A stretch of DNA of 64,000 bases from Rothia mucilaginosa (GCF_001061665.1 NZ_JVSP01000014.1:212605-276604), one strand, 5' to 3'. Shown: positions 28,170 through 37,699, counted from the stretch's first letter. The notes: generated by a model not told the origin, from the sequence alone. Numbers and translations: made by a program.

Positions 28170-29435
28170 CTAGTAGCCGCGGTGCGAAGCGATATCGCGA
28201 GCATGGGCCAGGCGCGCGGCGGTCTCGAGAATAATCCAGGCCTGCAGCTGCGTGGAGAACTCTACGGGCACGCCGGGCTTGAGCGCCTCGCTCGTGGCCT
28301 GCGTGAAGCGCGGGGAGAACTGCACGAGCGCCCGACCGCGAATCTCGTTGGGGTCGATGCCCAGCTCGTTCATCGGCAGGTTCGGGTCGAATTCGCGGCG
28401 GCCCTCCCACAGGGCGCGGGCGGTCGAGTAGATAAGGCTGGAGGCCAGGGCGCGGGCCTCGTCGCTCAGCAGGGGCGAGGAAGCGGCCATGCCCAGGTAG
28501 CGCACCAGGATACCGGTGAAGAGGCCGCCATCGCCGTCGCCGTGCGAGATGAGGATGCGGCGGCGCGCTCCGGAGACAAATTCGACCTCCTCGGTCATGT
28601 GCTTCACGATGCCCACAATAAGGCGCTCCGCACGCTCGATGGGGTCCACCTCGCAGGGCACGCCGGAGGCGGCCAGGGTCAGCAGGGCACCCAGTGCGGT
28701 GCCCTGGTTGTAGGTGTACTCGCCGCGTTCGAGCTCGTACTCCTCGCCGCGAACGTTCACGCCGTCCATATAGAGCGAACGTTCTGCGTCCCAGAGGGTT
28801 GCGTTCATCCAGTCAATGAGGGCGGCGGCGGTGTGCGGGTCACCCGCGCGAGCGTATGCGATAGCTGTCGGTGCGGTGGCCGCGGCGTTCACGAAGTCGC
28901 GCTTGGACTTGCGCCAGCTCATGCCTCCGCCGGGCGCGAAGCCCTTGGCGAGCTGCTCGAAGAGGGCGGCCCCGGCGTCCTGCGCGGCCACGTCGTTTGC
29001 GCCGGTCAGCTCAATCGAGAAGGAGTTCATGCGGCCCACCGCGAGGGTCAGCCAGGCCATATCGTCAAAGTAGTCGTTGGCGTAGCGGCCAAGGTTGCGC
29101 ACGTTGATGCCGCGCAGCAGCGAGCGGGCGCGGTGCAGCTGCTCCTGAGCCTCGGTGATGCGACCCTCGCGCAGGTGGCGCTGGCCGGCGTCGATGATGC
29201 ACTCGAGCAGGTGGGCCTGCCACCAGTAGTGCCACGTGTTGAGACGCTGGCTCAGCGGGCGCGGGTCGGGTACCTGAATGGATCCGATGAGCGCTCCGGG
29301 CACGCCGAGGATGCGGTGCACGAAGGTGTCGGTGACGCTGACGGCTGCGGCCTCGGCGTGGGAGGAGGTGCGTTCCGCGTACTCGCTCATAGATGCCGGG
29401 GAGTGCGCGGTGTGGGAAGACGGCTGGGAATTCAC
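28170..29435 (-). CDS. Glycoside hydrolase family 76-like protein, no signal peptide
   Basis: 421 residues from a GTG start with AGAGGG upstream. The (alpha/alpha)6-barrel family 76 pattern is recognisable: WHYWWQAHLLECIIDA, then NDYFDDMAWLTLAVGR with the double Asp (124-125) that serves as catalytic pair in alpha-1,6-mannanases, and YTYNQGTALGALL with a second conserved helix. No signal peptide or anchor is seen; the first 30 residues are Ser/His-rich and polar. That is unlike secreted mannanases, so it may act inside the cell on a different alpha-mannoside. The substrate is unknown. Confidence 0.72.
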   Translation of the reverse strand: MNSQPSSHTAHSPASMSEYAERTSSHAEAAAVSVTDTFVHRILGVPGALIGSIQVPDPRPLSQRLNTWHYWWQAHLLECIIDAGQRHLREGRITEAQEQLHRARSLLRGINVRNLGRYANDYFDDMAWLTLAVGRMNSFSIELTGANDVAAQDAGAALFEQLAKGFAPGGGMSWRKSKRDFVNAAATAPTAIAYARAGDPHTAAALIDWMNATLWDAERSLYMDGVNVRGEEYELERGEYTYNQGTALGALLTLAASGVPCEVDPIERAERLIVGIVKHMTEEVEFVSGARRRILISHGDGDGGLFTGILVRYLGMAASSPLLSDEARALASSLIYSTARALWEGRREFDPNLPMNELGIDPNEIRGRALVQFSPRFTQATSEALKPGVPVEFSTQLQAWIILETAARLAHARDIASHRGY

Positions 29436-29521
29436 GGTGCCCTCTATATGTGTACGGTGAAGTCTTACTTCTGCATTATCGCATTTTTTGGTGCCGGGTC
29501 ATCACCGGTCCCTCCGGGGGT

Positions 29522-30715
29522 TCAGCTTGCCTCCCACACCGCGCTGTTCTTGCTCTCCCATGCACTTAATGTGCGACTGCTACGCAGGCTGATGGGCTCG
29601 CCGGTGATGGGATGTTCGAAGCTCAAAGTGTAGGCCAGCAGTTGTAGCGGGTGCTCGGAGCGGTCGGGTCCGTCGGGGAGCACACGCGGGTAGAGTACGT
29701 CCCCAAGAATCGGGGCGCCCAGCAGGTTCAGGTGCGCGCGCAGCTGATGGGTCTTACCGGTGTGCGGGGCGAGGTCGTAGAGGCCCCACGGGCGACCGGG
29801 TTCGACGCCCCAGGCCTCGGCCTCGGCCGGGTCGGGGGTGAAGGTTTCCAGGATGCGCGCGGTGGTGAGGGTGTTCGGCTCCACGCCCCGCGCCACGTAC
29901 TCTGTCTCAGAGAGCTGCCGGACCTGCAACACGTCGCGCACCTTCTGAATGTGTGAGCGCACCCGCAGCCCCTCCGCGCTCAGGGCTTGTTCGGCGGCGG
30001 TGGGGTCGGCGGGCACCGGGGCCACGGCGCGGTAGGTTTTCGATACCAGGCGGTGCTGGAACATCATCTGGAAGGGGCGGCGCGCCTGAACCGTCTTGGC
30101 GAAGAGTAACACCCCGGCGGTGGGGCGGTCGAGTCGGTGAATTGGGATGAGCAGCGGGTTGCCCTCGCGCACGCGTAGCTTGGTCAGCGCGGTCTGCGCG
30201 ATATAGGAACCGCGCGGGGTGGTGGGCAGAAAGTGGGGTTTGTCGATGGCCAGCACGTGCTCGTCCTCGTAGAGTACCGGCATGTCGGAGGGGAGTTCGG
30301 GCTCATCGGCGAGCTCGCGGAAGTACCAGATGCGCTCGCCGGGCGCGTAGGGGCTGGAGGCGGTCAGCACCGTGCCGTCATCCAGGCGCACCTCGCCGGT
30401 TTCGAAGCGGGAGTGAATAATCTGCGGGTCGTTCGGGTAGAAGCGCGCGATGAGGTAGTCGGCAATCGTGGCGGGGGCGCGTCCGCCGGGGGCGAGTTCC
30501 TCCGGGAGCTCCTCGGGGTGGGGGAGCACGAGCTGGATGGGGTCGATGCCGTTCTTCTGCGCCAGCGGAGGGGTCAGCAGGCGGCGATGCGTGCGGCGGG
30601 CGGGCTTGGCGTGTTGCACGGAGGTTTTCTGCACGGAGGTGATCCGGGTGGAGGTGCTCAGCTCCGGGGTGTTACGGGCCCTCGGCGTGTCGCGGTGGGA
30701 ATCGTGGGTGGGCAT
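29522..30715 (-). CDS. RluA-family pseudouridine synthase
   Basis: 397 residues. The catalytic motif is PIHRLDRPTAGVLLFAKT, with the Asp nucleophile in HRLD, and EDEHVLAIDKPHFLPTTPRGSY before it. The first 60 residues are Thr/Ser/Arg-rich and may be unstructured. The middle ends HTGKTHQLRAHLNLLGAPILGDVLYP, a typical RluA ending. Such enzymes modify uridines in 23S rRNA or tRNA; which site is modified is unknown. The start at 30715 is the second Met of the ORF, preferred by family position; no strong ribosome site. Confidence 0.85.
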   Translation of the reverse strand: MPTHDSHRDTPRARNTPELSTSTRITSVQKTSVQHAKPARRTHRRLLTPPLAQKNGIDPIQLVLPHPEELPEELAPGGRAPATIADYLIARFYPNDPQIIHSRFETGEVRLDDGTVLTASSPYAPGERIWYFRELADEPELPSDMPVLYEDEHVLAIDKPHFLPTTPRGSYIAQTALTKLRVREGNPLLIPIHRLDRPTAGVLLFAKTVQARRPFQMMFQHRLVSKTYRAVAPVPADPTAAEQALSAEGLRVRSHIQKVRDVLQVRQLSETEYVARGVEPNTLTTARILETFTPDPAEAEAWGVEPGRPWGLYDLAPHTGKTHQLRAHLNLLGAPILGDVLYPRVLPDGPDRSEHPLQLLAYTLSFEHPITGEPISLRSSRTLSAWESKNSAVWEAS

Positions 30716-31097
30716 GGCTCTACTGTACCGGTTGGCGCGGCGGCCTAGAGGAATCGCAGATTTATCTGACACTCATCTGCGCTTGTGGGAATATGTGGGG
30801 ATAAAAACGAAATACTCACACATTTTTGAAAATATTCGGGATTTAATTTAAAAAAATAAAGCTAATTTTACAAAAACAAATGAATATATACGTTATTTTC
30901 GAAAACCCTGTAAAACCATCAGTAATAAATACTTCATTTAGAGTATATAGCCCATTGCAGATTAAAAGATGTGAAGCGTATAGAGACCTGGTAGGCTGAA
31001 TAGCCTACGTCATAAATACTTTTAAAAAGGCTGAGAAGCGCATTAAAGCGTTACGATTAAGACACAGAAGTTCGAAAAATCGAACGAAGGGGTCGAA
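30716..31097 (+). other. AT-rich intergenic region upstream of a TetR gene
   Basis: About 380 bp, much AT-richer than its surroundings, with long A/T runs such as TTTAATTTAAAAAAATAAAG. No ORF, tRNA or clear terminator was seen. Near the 3' end GTAGGCT (30991-30997) and AGCCTAC (31002-31008) form a perfect 7-bp inverted repeat with spacer GAAT, a possible operator for the following TetR protein. Confidence 0.5.
30991..31008 (+). promoter_or_regulatory. Inverted repeat upstream of the second TetR gene
   Basis: GTAGGCT-GAAT-AGCCTAC, perfect arms, about 90 bp before the ATG. Size and symmetry suit a TetR dimer; binding is inferred. Confidence 0.4.
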
Positions 31098-31799
31098 ATG
31101 GGACAGAAACAGCGTAAGGAAGCTGAGATTAAAGGAACTCCCCCGGTTGCACCGGTACAATCTGACACTTCACACGCACCTCAAGGCACAGTCGCCGAGG
31201 CTAAAGTTTCTGCGCCGTCCACCGAACAGGGCGCAGAACACCGCACCGCGAGTGCGTTGCGAATGGAACCGCACGAGCGTGAAGAGCAGATTCTTCAGGT
31301 GGCTTCGGAACACTTTGCGCGCAAGGGCGTGCTCGGCGCATCCATGAGCGCCATCGCTCGCGATGCGGGCATCACCCGCGCACTGCTCTACCACTACTTC
31401 CCCGGCAAGGACTCGCTCGCCGCGGCGGTCACCCGCCGCGAGGCCAAGGCGGTTCTCGAGGCCCTGGGCGAGCATCACGAAAACCCCGAAGAGGCTCTGC
31501 GCAACGCACTGCGCACGTACTTCCTCGTGGTGGCAGGCGTCCCCACCCCCGGCGGTGAGGACTTCCCCAATAACCCCACGGACTACCTCGAATGGATGCT
31601 CAAGCGTACCGGCATGCCGATTAACGACCGCACCCGCGTCATTCTCGGCGGCTGGTTGCAGCTCGTGGATTACTTCGCCCTGCACGTGGTGCAGCTCAAC
31701 CCCCGCGACCAGCGCACCGTGCGCACCCGCGGTCTGGGGCTGGAAGAAGCCATTGACCTGTGCCTGGGTGCCGTCGATACCCTCACCGGAGGCTACTAG
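31098..31799 (+). CDS. TetR/AcrR-family transcriptional regulator
   Basis: 233 residues. After a polar 55-residue lead-in, the DNA-binding domain is clear: REEQILQVASEHFARKGVLGASMSAIARDAGITRALLYHYFPGKDSLAAAV (about 58-107). The remaining helices give no ligand hint. GAAGGGG lies about 6 nt upstream of the ATG. It stands alone, with the AT-rich region in front and a long inverted repeat and terminator after it. The N-terminal extension is longer than usual and an internal start is possible. Confidence 0.88.
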   Translation: MGQKQRKEAEIKGTPPVAPVQSDTSHAPQGTVAEAKVSAPSTEQGAEHRTASALRMEPHEREEQILQVASEHFARKGVLGASMSAIARDAGITRALLYHYFPGKDSLAAAVTRREAKAVLEALGEHHENPEEALRNALRTYFLVVAGVPTPGGEDFPNNPTDYLEWMLKRTGMPINDRTRVILGGWLQLVDYFALHVVQLNPRDQRTVRTRGLGLEEAIDLCLGAVDTLTGGY

Positions 31800-31869
31800 C
31801 CTCACGGTCCACAAACTTCCCTCTCCGATGTTTGGTTGCAGGATTCGACGACAATGGGGCCGCGGATCC

Positions 31870-31985
31870 CCGGACGGATATTCCTCCGCCGGGCCCCCGG
31901 GCTCGAGCCGGTGGGCCGAGGTATCGCGCCACGGCCCACCGTCTCGAGGACCGAGAGCGCGGCGGATTCCCGGAATACCATCCGG
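31870..31985. repeat. Long imperfect inverted repeat
   Basis: The innermost arms are CTCGAG-CC-GGTGGGCCG (31902-31918) and CGGCCCACC-GT-CTCGAG (31932-31948) with a 13-nt loop. Pairing continues outward: CCGGACGG and ATATTCC (from 31870) match GGAATACCATCCGG ending at 31985, with bulges. Together this is a stem of roughly 45-50 paired bases. It lies between the TetR stop and a separate terminator. It may be a structured RNA, a miniature inverted-repeat element or a terminator relic. Confidence 0.55.
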
Positions 31986-32005
31986 TTTGTGAGTAGGGAA
32001 CGCAG

Positions 32006-32044
32006 AGCGCCCCGCACCTCCCTCATGGGGAGGCGCGGGGCGCT
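32006..32044. terminator. Terminator between the TetR gene and lhr
   Basis: AGCGCCCCGC (32006-32015) pairs with GCGGGGCGCT (32035-32044), with CCTCCC/GGGGAGG pairing inside and TTTGT after. It serves convergent genes. Confidence 0.75.
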
Positions 32045-32126
32045 TTGTCGTGCGCGGAAGGCCCCTCGCAGATGCCTCGCCGCGTCGGGGAGCTTAGGCG
32101 CCTAAACCGGTACGGGCGAGCCGGCG

Positions 32127-35100
32127 CTAGAGAGACCGGCGCATGGAGAGCCCGCGCACCGTGGCGTAGAACCCCTGATGCTGCAGGGCGCGGCGCAGAA
32201 TCTGCACCGGATCCTCACCCTGCCGGTTGAGGGTGGGGGAGTCGGTGAGAAGCTCCACGTCGTTGACCTTCTCAATCGAGATCTTATCCATGCCGCCCGA
32301 GTCCATCATGCGCGCGATGGCCGGGGCGGCCGCCTCGAGCAGAACCGGGTCGGTCGTAAAGATGAGCAGGGTCTTCGCGCCGCGCTCCAGGTAGAGCACA
32401 GGTGCACCATCCACGAGCACCACGCAGGCGCCGGCCTTGCGAGCCGGGCGGTGCCGCAGGGGTGCCGAGCCCTCCGAGAGCTTCGGCAGCTCGGGCCAGG
32501 CGAGGGCGGCACCGTAGGGGTTGGCCGGGTCCGTGGCGGCCAGAAGCGTCACCGTGAACGTGCCGAACACCTCCTCGGTCGCGGTGCGGCGCGGTCGCTC
32601 ATCGCGCGGGCCGAGGCGGTCGGCCGCCGAGCGTAGCGCATCCACCGTGGCGGGGGCCGCGAACTGTGCGGCGCCCAGGCCCTCGATAAAGTAGCCGCGG
32701 CGCACGAGCGCACGGTCCTCGGCCTCGGAGTAGATGCGGTAGAGCTGGCTGAAGCCGCCGGGGGAGTCCTCGCCCTGCAGGCAACCGCGCGTAAGCACGC
32801 CGTAGCGGTCCAAGAGCAGGTCGGCGCGCGCCAGGGCAGCCACCGTGGGGTCCAGAGGCTCGCCCAGTAGGGAGTCTACGCGAGAGAAGCGGCCGCTATC
32901 CTGCGGGGCCACCGGTGGGGGACCGCCCCCGGCGTACCCGCCGCGCAGGGAACGGCCCATCGAGGCTCGCGCCGCCGCGATGCGGCCGGCTCCGCGGCGA
33001 CCCACCCGCGAGAGGCGAGGGGCGGCCGCCGGGGTCGGATGCGCGCTCCTGACCCCCGCAAGCGTCGCGCGAACCGGGCCGAAGGAATCGTTCGTCAGCA
33101 CGCCGGCCCACACGAGGCGCCACAGGGCGCTCGAGAGCTCGGCGGCATCCGGGAAGGAGACCGTCTGGCCGGGGGCCGCCGCCCCACTGAGAATCTGAAC
33201 GACCCGCTCGCGCAGGGCCGGCACGAAGAGGCCGCCGTGGGCGAGCGCTTCGTGGATTGCGTGCTCGAGGGTGCCGGGGGTCTGCAGGCGCTCGAGGAGC
33301 TCGGGCTCCTCCTCCCGCAGAAAATCCGCGGGGTAGCCGGGGCCCAGGGTGAGCGGCGCGCTCTCGCTCAGGTGCAGGCGAATCCAGCCGTCGGAGTGCT
33401 GGGAGGCGCCGCCGAGCCGACCGGCCCCGGTGAAGAAGACGCGGCCGGTCATCATGAGCTCGTCGAGCAGGTGCGGGCGGTAGCCCTTCACACGGGCCGG
33501 CAGGATGAGCGTTTCCAGAGCGGAGGCGGGCATGCGCACGCCGGCCAGCTGGTCGATGGCGGTCAGCAGCTCCTCCTGCAGGGCGGGCTCGTCGAGGCCT
33601 TGAGCGCCGTTCGGCGCGCCGGTCTGTTCCTCCCGGGCGTTCTCGGGCGCGGCGGAGGTGAGGGGTGCGGGTGCCTCGTCGATAATTCGGGCCGTGCGTT
33701 GCGGCTCGAGGTACGCGCCGTAGGCGCTCGCCTCGGCCAGGGGCCGGGCCACTCGTACCGATAAAGAACGAACGTTCTGCCATGCGGGCAGGAAGAATCC
33801 GTAGGCCCGCGCGGGGACCGGCTCAATCTCCTGCCGCAGTGCCGCAAGCGAGCGGGCGCGAATCGTGCGTAGAACCTGCACATCCACCCACTCGGGGGAG
33901 CCGCCCGGACCCTCGGCCCACTCGGAGGCGCCCCGCATCACCTCGGGCAGGAACTCGCCGGAGGTCACGCGCCGCTGGCGCTGCAGGCGCAGCAGCACGG
34001 GGAGAAGCACTCCGGTGCCCACCGGAGTCAAGCGCGAGAAGTGGGCCGCCGCCTCGTGCGCGCCGAAGGGAATGTGGGTGCGGGCAAAACGGGAGACCAG
34101 GTCCTCGAGCGGTTCGGCCACCGGCTCCAGGAAGGCGAGCGGTAGCGCCGCGGCGGGCATAATGCCCAGGCCGTCGCGCAGGCGGGCCGCATCCTCAACC
34201 GCGGCGTAGTAGAGCTGCGGGCCGCTTTCCGGGGTCCCCGGCCCCTCGAAGGAATAGGCGCGCCGCGCGTGCACGAGTCGCTCGGCCAGCTCGCGGGCGT
34301 ACTCCTCGCTCACCGGGGGTTCCGCGGGGCGGGGCTCGTCGGGTCGATCCGGAGTTGCCGGCTCAGGCTCGACGGACTCCGGGCGGAGGCGCTCGGCCAG
34401 CTCGCGGGCGCTCAGCGGGCCCAACTGTCGCAGCAGGTCCGCCGCGCCCTCCACTCCGGAGGCGCGGTAGCGTTCGCCCGTGCGCTGCAGGCGGGCCAGG
34501 GTCTGCGTCAGCACCGCAGGGTCCAGCAGCTCGCGCAGCCCGGTTGTGCCCAAAAGCTCCGCGAGCATGGCCGGGTCCAGGGCCAGGGCAGCGGCGCGGC
34601 GCTCGGCGGCGGGCGCATCCGCATCGTAGAGGTGCTCGGCCACGTACTCGAAGAGCAGGGTGCGGGCGAAGGGCGAAGGAGCCTCGGTCTCCACCTCCAT
34701 CAGGGCAATACTGCGAGACTCCAGGGCGCGGTGCACCTGTAGTAGGGCCGGCAGATCGTACACGTCCTGCAGGCACTCGCGGGCGGTCTCCAGCAGGATG
34801 GGGAACTCGGGGTACTTGCGGGCCACGTCCAGAAGCTGCGCGGCGCGCTGACGCTGCTGCCAGAGCGGCGTGCGCTTGCCCGGATTACGCCGGGGCAGTA
34901 GCAGGGCGCGGGCCGCGTTCTCGCGGAAGCGCGAGCCGAAGAGGGCCGAGTCGGCCACGCTATCGGTGACGATGCCCTCCAGCTCATCGGGGTCGAAGAG
35001 GAAGAGGTCGGCCCCTGGCGGAACGTCCTCCATCGCGGGCAGACGCAGGATGATGCCGTCGTCAGCCGCCATGACCGAGGCGTCCACGCCGTAGCGTTCG

Positions 35101-37565
35101 ATAATGCGGGCGCGCACCGCGAGGGCCCAGGGGGCGTGCACCGAGTAGCCCAAGGGCGAGTGGAGAATCAGCCGCCAATCGCCCAGCTCGTCGCGGTGAC
35201 GTTCCACGATGAGGCGCCGGTCGGAGGGAACGGCACCCGTGGATTCGCGCTGCTCGCGCAGGTAGGCCAGCAGATTGTCCACGGCCCAGCGGTCCAGGCC
35301 GAGCTGCTCGAGCTGTCGGCGGGCGGCGGGTGCATCCGCGGCCTCCAGAGAGGCGAGGGCTCGGGTGAAGGCGCCCGTTTGCAGGCCCAGGGCATAGGGG
35401 CGTCCTGCGCGGTCGCCGTGCCAGAAGGGCAGGCGCGCGGGCAGACCGGGGGCGGGGGTAACGCGCACCGCGTCGTGGGTGATTTCCTCGATGCGCCAGC
35501 TGCTGGCGCCGAGGGTGATGACCTCGCCGGCTCGGGATTCGTAGACCATTTCCTCGTCGAGCTCGCCGACGCGCTTGGGGCCGCGTTCCTCGTCCCCGCC
35601 GACGAGGTAGACGGGAAAGAGACCGCGGTCGGGGATGGTTCCGCCGCTCGTGACGGCGAGGCGCTGAGCCCCGGGGCGGCCCTCGATACTGCCGGAGGGT
35701 GCCTGCTCGGTGGGGGTTCGATCCCAGAGGATGCGCGGGCGCAGCTCGGCGAACTCGTCGGAGGGGTAGCGGCCGGCGAGCATTTCGAGCGTGGCGTCGA
35801 AGAGGGCGCGGGGCAGCTCGGCGTAGGGGGCGCTGCGGCGCAGAGCCTCGTACCAGGAGTCAACGCTGATGGGCCCGAGGGCGCAGGCGGCCACGGTCTG
35901 CTGGGCGAGCACATCCAGGGGGTTGGCGGGGATTGCGAGCGGCTCGAGGGTGCCGCTGCGCATACCCGCGAGGGTCACGGTCGCCCCGAGGAGGTCGCCG
36001 CGGTGCTTGGGATAGAAGACGCCGCGGGAGATATCGCCCACGCGGTGGCCGGCGCGGCCCACGCGCTGCAGGGCGGAGGCGACGGAGGGAGGCGCGGCCA
36101 CCTGAATGACGAGGTCCACGTGGCCCATATCGATACCCAGTTCGAGGGAGCTGGTGGCCACCACGCAGCGCAGGGTTCCGCCCTTGAGCGCCTCCTCGAT
36201 GAGGGTGCGCTGTTCCTTGGAGACGGAGCCGTGGTGGGCGCGGGCCAGGGGAGGAACGGCCTCGGGGGAGTTCACATCAGTCTGTGCGGCGTACTCCTCG
36301 GGGTCGATGCCCCGCCGGGCGAGCTCGCGGCGCAGGTGAATGTCGTTGAGCGCCGCGGTGAGCTTTTCGGCAAGCCCGCGGGAGTTCACGAAAACGATCG
36401 TAGAACGGTTGTTCTCGATGTGGTCGACGATGCGTTCCTGCACTCGGGGCCAGATGGAGGTCTCGGCGCGCCCCTCCGTCCCGCCCGCGGCCTCCGCGTA
36501 GGCCTCTGCGGGGTCAAGAACGGCGTTGAGGCCGAAGGAGGCGAGCTCCTCCGCGGCGGCTCCGCCCGTTCCGCCGGTTTCGTCCCCGGGCACTCCGGGA
36601 GCCTCGGAACCGGCCGAGGGTGCGGTGGGGAAAACCCCGATGGCATCCTCGAGGGTGTAGCCGGGGGCGGAGGGGCTTTCTGCGGAAGGGTCGGCGGAGG
36701 GATCGGCAACGGGCATGGCGGCGGGAAAGGCCGGTTTCGGTGCGCCTCCTGCCCCCTCGCCCGGCCCGTAGAGCCCCTGCCCGTAATCGTTTGCCCCGCC
36801 GAGGGCCGCCATATCGGGAACGGGAACGCTCAGGCTCAGGTCCCAGCGCTTGGGTACCGGTTTGTTGACGATGTTCACGGGCTGCACGCCGCCCAGAAAA
36901 CGGGCCACAGCGTCGGGGTTCTCGATGGTCGCGGAGAGCCCGATGCGCTGGGCGGGTTCGGGCAGGAGCGCGTCCAGGCGCTCGAGGGAAACGGCCAGGT
37001 GCGCCCCGCGCTTGGTGGCGGCCAGGTTGTGAATCTCATCCACGATGACCGTGGTGACGCCGGTGAGGGTGTCGCGGGCGGCGCTGGTGAGCATGAGGTA
37101 GAGAGACTCGGGGGTGGTGATGAGGATGTCGGGTGGGTTGCTGATGAGCTGGCGGCGCTCGCGGGCGGGGGTGTCGCCGCTACGCACACCCACGGTAATG
37201 AGGGGCTCCTCCGGCGCGTTTTCGGTGTCCGCGGCGCTCAGTCGCGTGATGCCGGCCAGCGGTGCCCGCAGGTTGCGTTCGACGTCGGCGCCGAGGGCTT
37301 TGAGGGGCGAAATGTAGAGAATCCGCGTGCCGCGCGGAGGCTGCGCGGCGCCGGCGGCCCGCTCACGGTGTTCGCGGTAGAGGGCGTCGAGGGACCAGAG
37401 GAAGGCTGCGAGGGTCTTGCCCGAGCCGGTGGGTGCAATGATGAGGGTGTTGCGGCCCTCGCGGATGCTCTCCCATGCGCCTTCCTGCGCGGCGGTGGGT
37501 GCGCTGAAGGCGCGGCGGAACCACTCGCGGACGGGGGCGGAGAAGTGGGAGAGTGCATCGGTCAT
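32127..37565 (-). CDS. lhr: Lhr-type ATP-dependent helicase, very large
   Basis: 1,812 residues. This is a superfamily 2 helicase of the Lhr type, a 3'-5' DNA/RNA-DNA translocase in DNA repair. Walker A is IIAPTGSGKT (42-51), Walker B VIVDEIHN, and the second RecA domain has VFVNSRGLAEKL and VATSSLELGIDMGHVDLVIQ, with RVGRAGHR after it. The winged-helix and long C-terminal Lhr region follow. Actinobacterial Lhr is usually near 1,500 residues. The extra length includes a low-complexity Gly/Ala/Pro/Ser insert of roughly 110 residues (about 265-375) between the two RecA domains, and further linkers in the C-terminal half. The start has a weak ribosome site. Confidence 0.9.
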   Translation of the reverse strand: MTDALSHFSAPVREWFRRAFSAPTAAQEGAWESIREGRNTLIIAPTGSGKTLAAFLWSLDALYREHRERAAGAAQPPRGTRILYISPLKALGADVERNLRAPLAGITRLSAADTENAPEEPLITVGVRSGDTPARERRQLISNPPDILITTPESLYLMLTSAARDTLTGVTTVIVDEIHNLAATKRGAHLAVSLERLDALLPEPAQRIGLSATIENPDAVARFLGGVQPVNIVNKPVPKRWDLSLSVPVPDMAALGGANDYGQGLYGPGEGAGGAPKPAFPAAMPVADPSADPSAESPSAPGYTLEDAIGVFPTAPSAGSEAPGVPGDETGGTGGAAAEELASFGLNAVLDPAEAYAEAAGGTEGRAETSIWPRVQERIVDHIENNRSTIVFVNSRGLAEKLTAALNDIHLRRELARRGIDPEEYAAQTDVNSPEAVPPLARAHHGSVSKEQRTLIEEALKGGTLRCVVATSSLELGIDMGHVDLVIQVAAPPSVASALQRVGRAGHRVGDISRGVFYPKHRGDLLGATVTLAGMRSGTLEPLAIPANPLDVLAQQTVAACALGPISVDSWYEALRRSAPYAELPRALFDATLEMLAGRYPSDEFAELRPRILWDRTPTEQAPSGSIEGRPGAQRLAVTSGGTIPDRGLFPVYLVGGDEERGPKRVGELDEEMVYESRAGEVITLGASSWRIEEITHDAVRVTPAPGLPARLPFWHGDRAGRPYALGLQTGAFTRALASLEAADAPAARRQLEQLGLDRWAVDNLLAYLREQRESTGAVPSDRRLIVERHRDELGDWRLILHSPLGYSVHAPWALAVRARIIERYGVDASVMAADDGIILRLPAMEDVPPGADLFLFDPDELEGIVTDSVADSALFGSRFRENAARALLLPRRNPGKRTPLWQQRQRAAQLLDVARKYPEFPILLETARECLQDVYDLPALLQVHRALESRSIALMEVETEAPSPFARTLLFEYVAEHLYDADAPAAERRAAALALDPAMLAELLGTTGLRELLDPAVLTQTLARLQRTGERYRASGVEGAADLLRQLGPLSARELAERLRPESVEPEPATPDRPDEPRPAEPPVSEEYARELAERLVHARRAYSFEGPGTPESGPQLYYAAVEDAARLRDGLGIMPAAALPLAFLEPVAEPLEDLVSRFARTHIPFGAHEAAAHFSRLTPVGTGVLLPVLLRLQRQRRVTSGEFLPEVMRGASEWAEGPGGSPEWVDVQVLRTIRARSLAALRQEIEPVPARAYGFFLPAWQNVRSLSVRVARPLAEASAYGAYLEPQRTARIIDEAPAPLTSAAPENAREEQTGAPNGAQGLDEPALQEELLTAIDQLAGVRMPASALETLILPARVKGYRPHLLDELMMTGRVFFTGAGRLGGASQHSDGWIRLHLSESAPLTLGPGYPADFLREEEPELLERLQTPGTLEHAIHEALAHGGLFVPALRERVVQILSGAAAPGQTVSFPDAAELSSALWRLVWAGVLTNDSFGPVRATLAGVRSAHPTPAAAPRLSRVGRRGAGRIAAARASMGRSLRGGYAGGGPPPVAPQDSGRFSRVDSLLGEPLDPTVAALARADLLLDRYGVLTRGCLQGEDSPGGFSQLYRIYSEAEDRALVRRGYFIEGLGAAQFAAPATVDALRSAADRLGPRDERPRRTATEEVFGTFTVTLLAATDPANPYGAALAWPELPKLSEGSAPLRHRPARKAGACVVLVDGAPVLYLERGAKTLLIFTTDPVLLEAAAPAIARMMDSGGMDKISIEKVNDVELLTDSPTLNRQGEDPVQILRRALQHQGFYATVRGLSMRRSL

Positions 37566-37627
37566 GCTTCAATTATGACGCGTGTTACGGGTCACTTGAT
37601 TTACGGGTGGTGCGGGGCGATGATGGC

Positions 37628-37672
37628 TTGACAGATAATGTGCGGACCCCATAATATTTTACTTGTAAAATA
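37628..37672 (+). promoter_or_regulatory. Promoter and operator of the nitroreductase gene
   Basis: TTGACA (37628-37633), 17-nt spacing, then ATAATA (37651-37656) form a good promoter. TATTTTAC-TT-GTAAAATA (37655-37672) is a perfect 18-bp palindrome overlapping the -10 and start site, where a repressor would block transcription. The regulator is not identified. Confidence 0.65.
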
Positions 37673-37699
37673 ATTTAAGAACTCAGCAAAGGAATCATC

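Noticed and set aside
35136..37631. An 831-codon ORF on the plus strand opposite lhr
   Set aside because: High GC third-position bias produces long open frames opposite real genes. The sequence is Gly/Ala/Val-rich and the opposite strand has helicase motifs.
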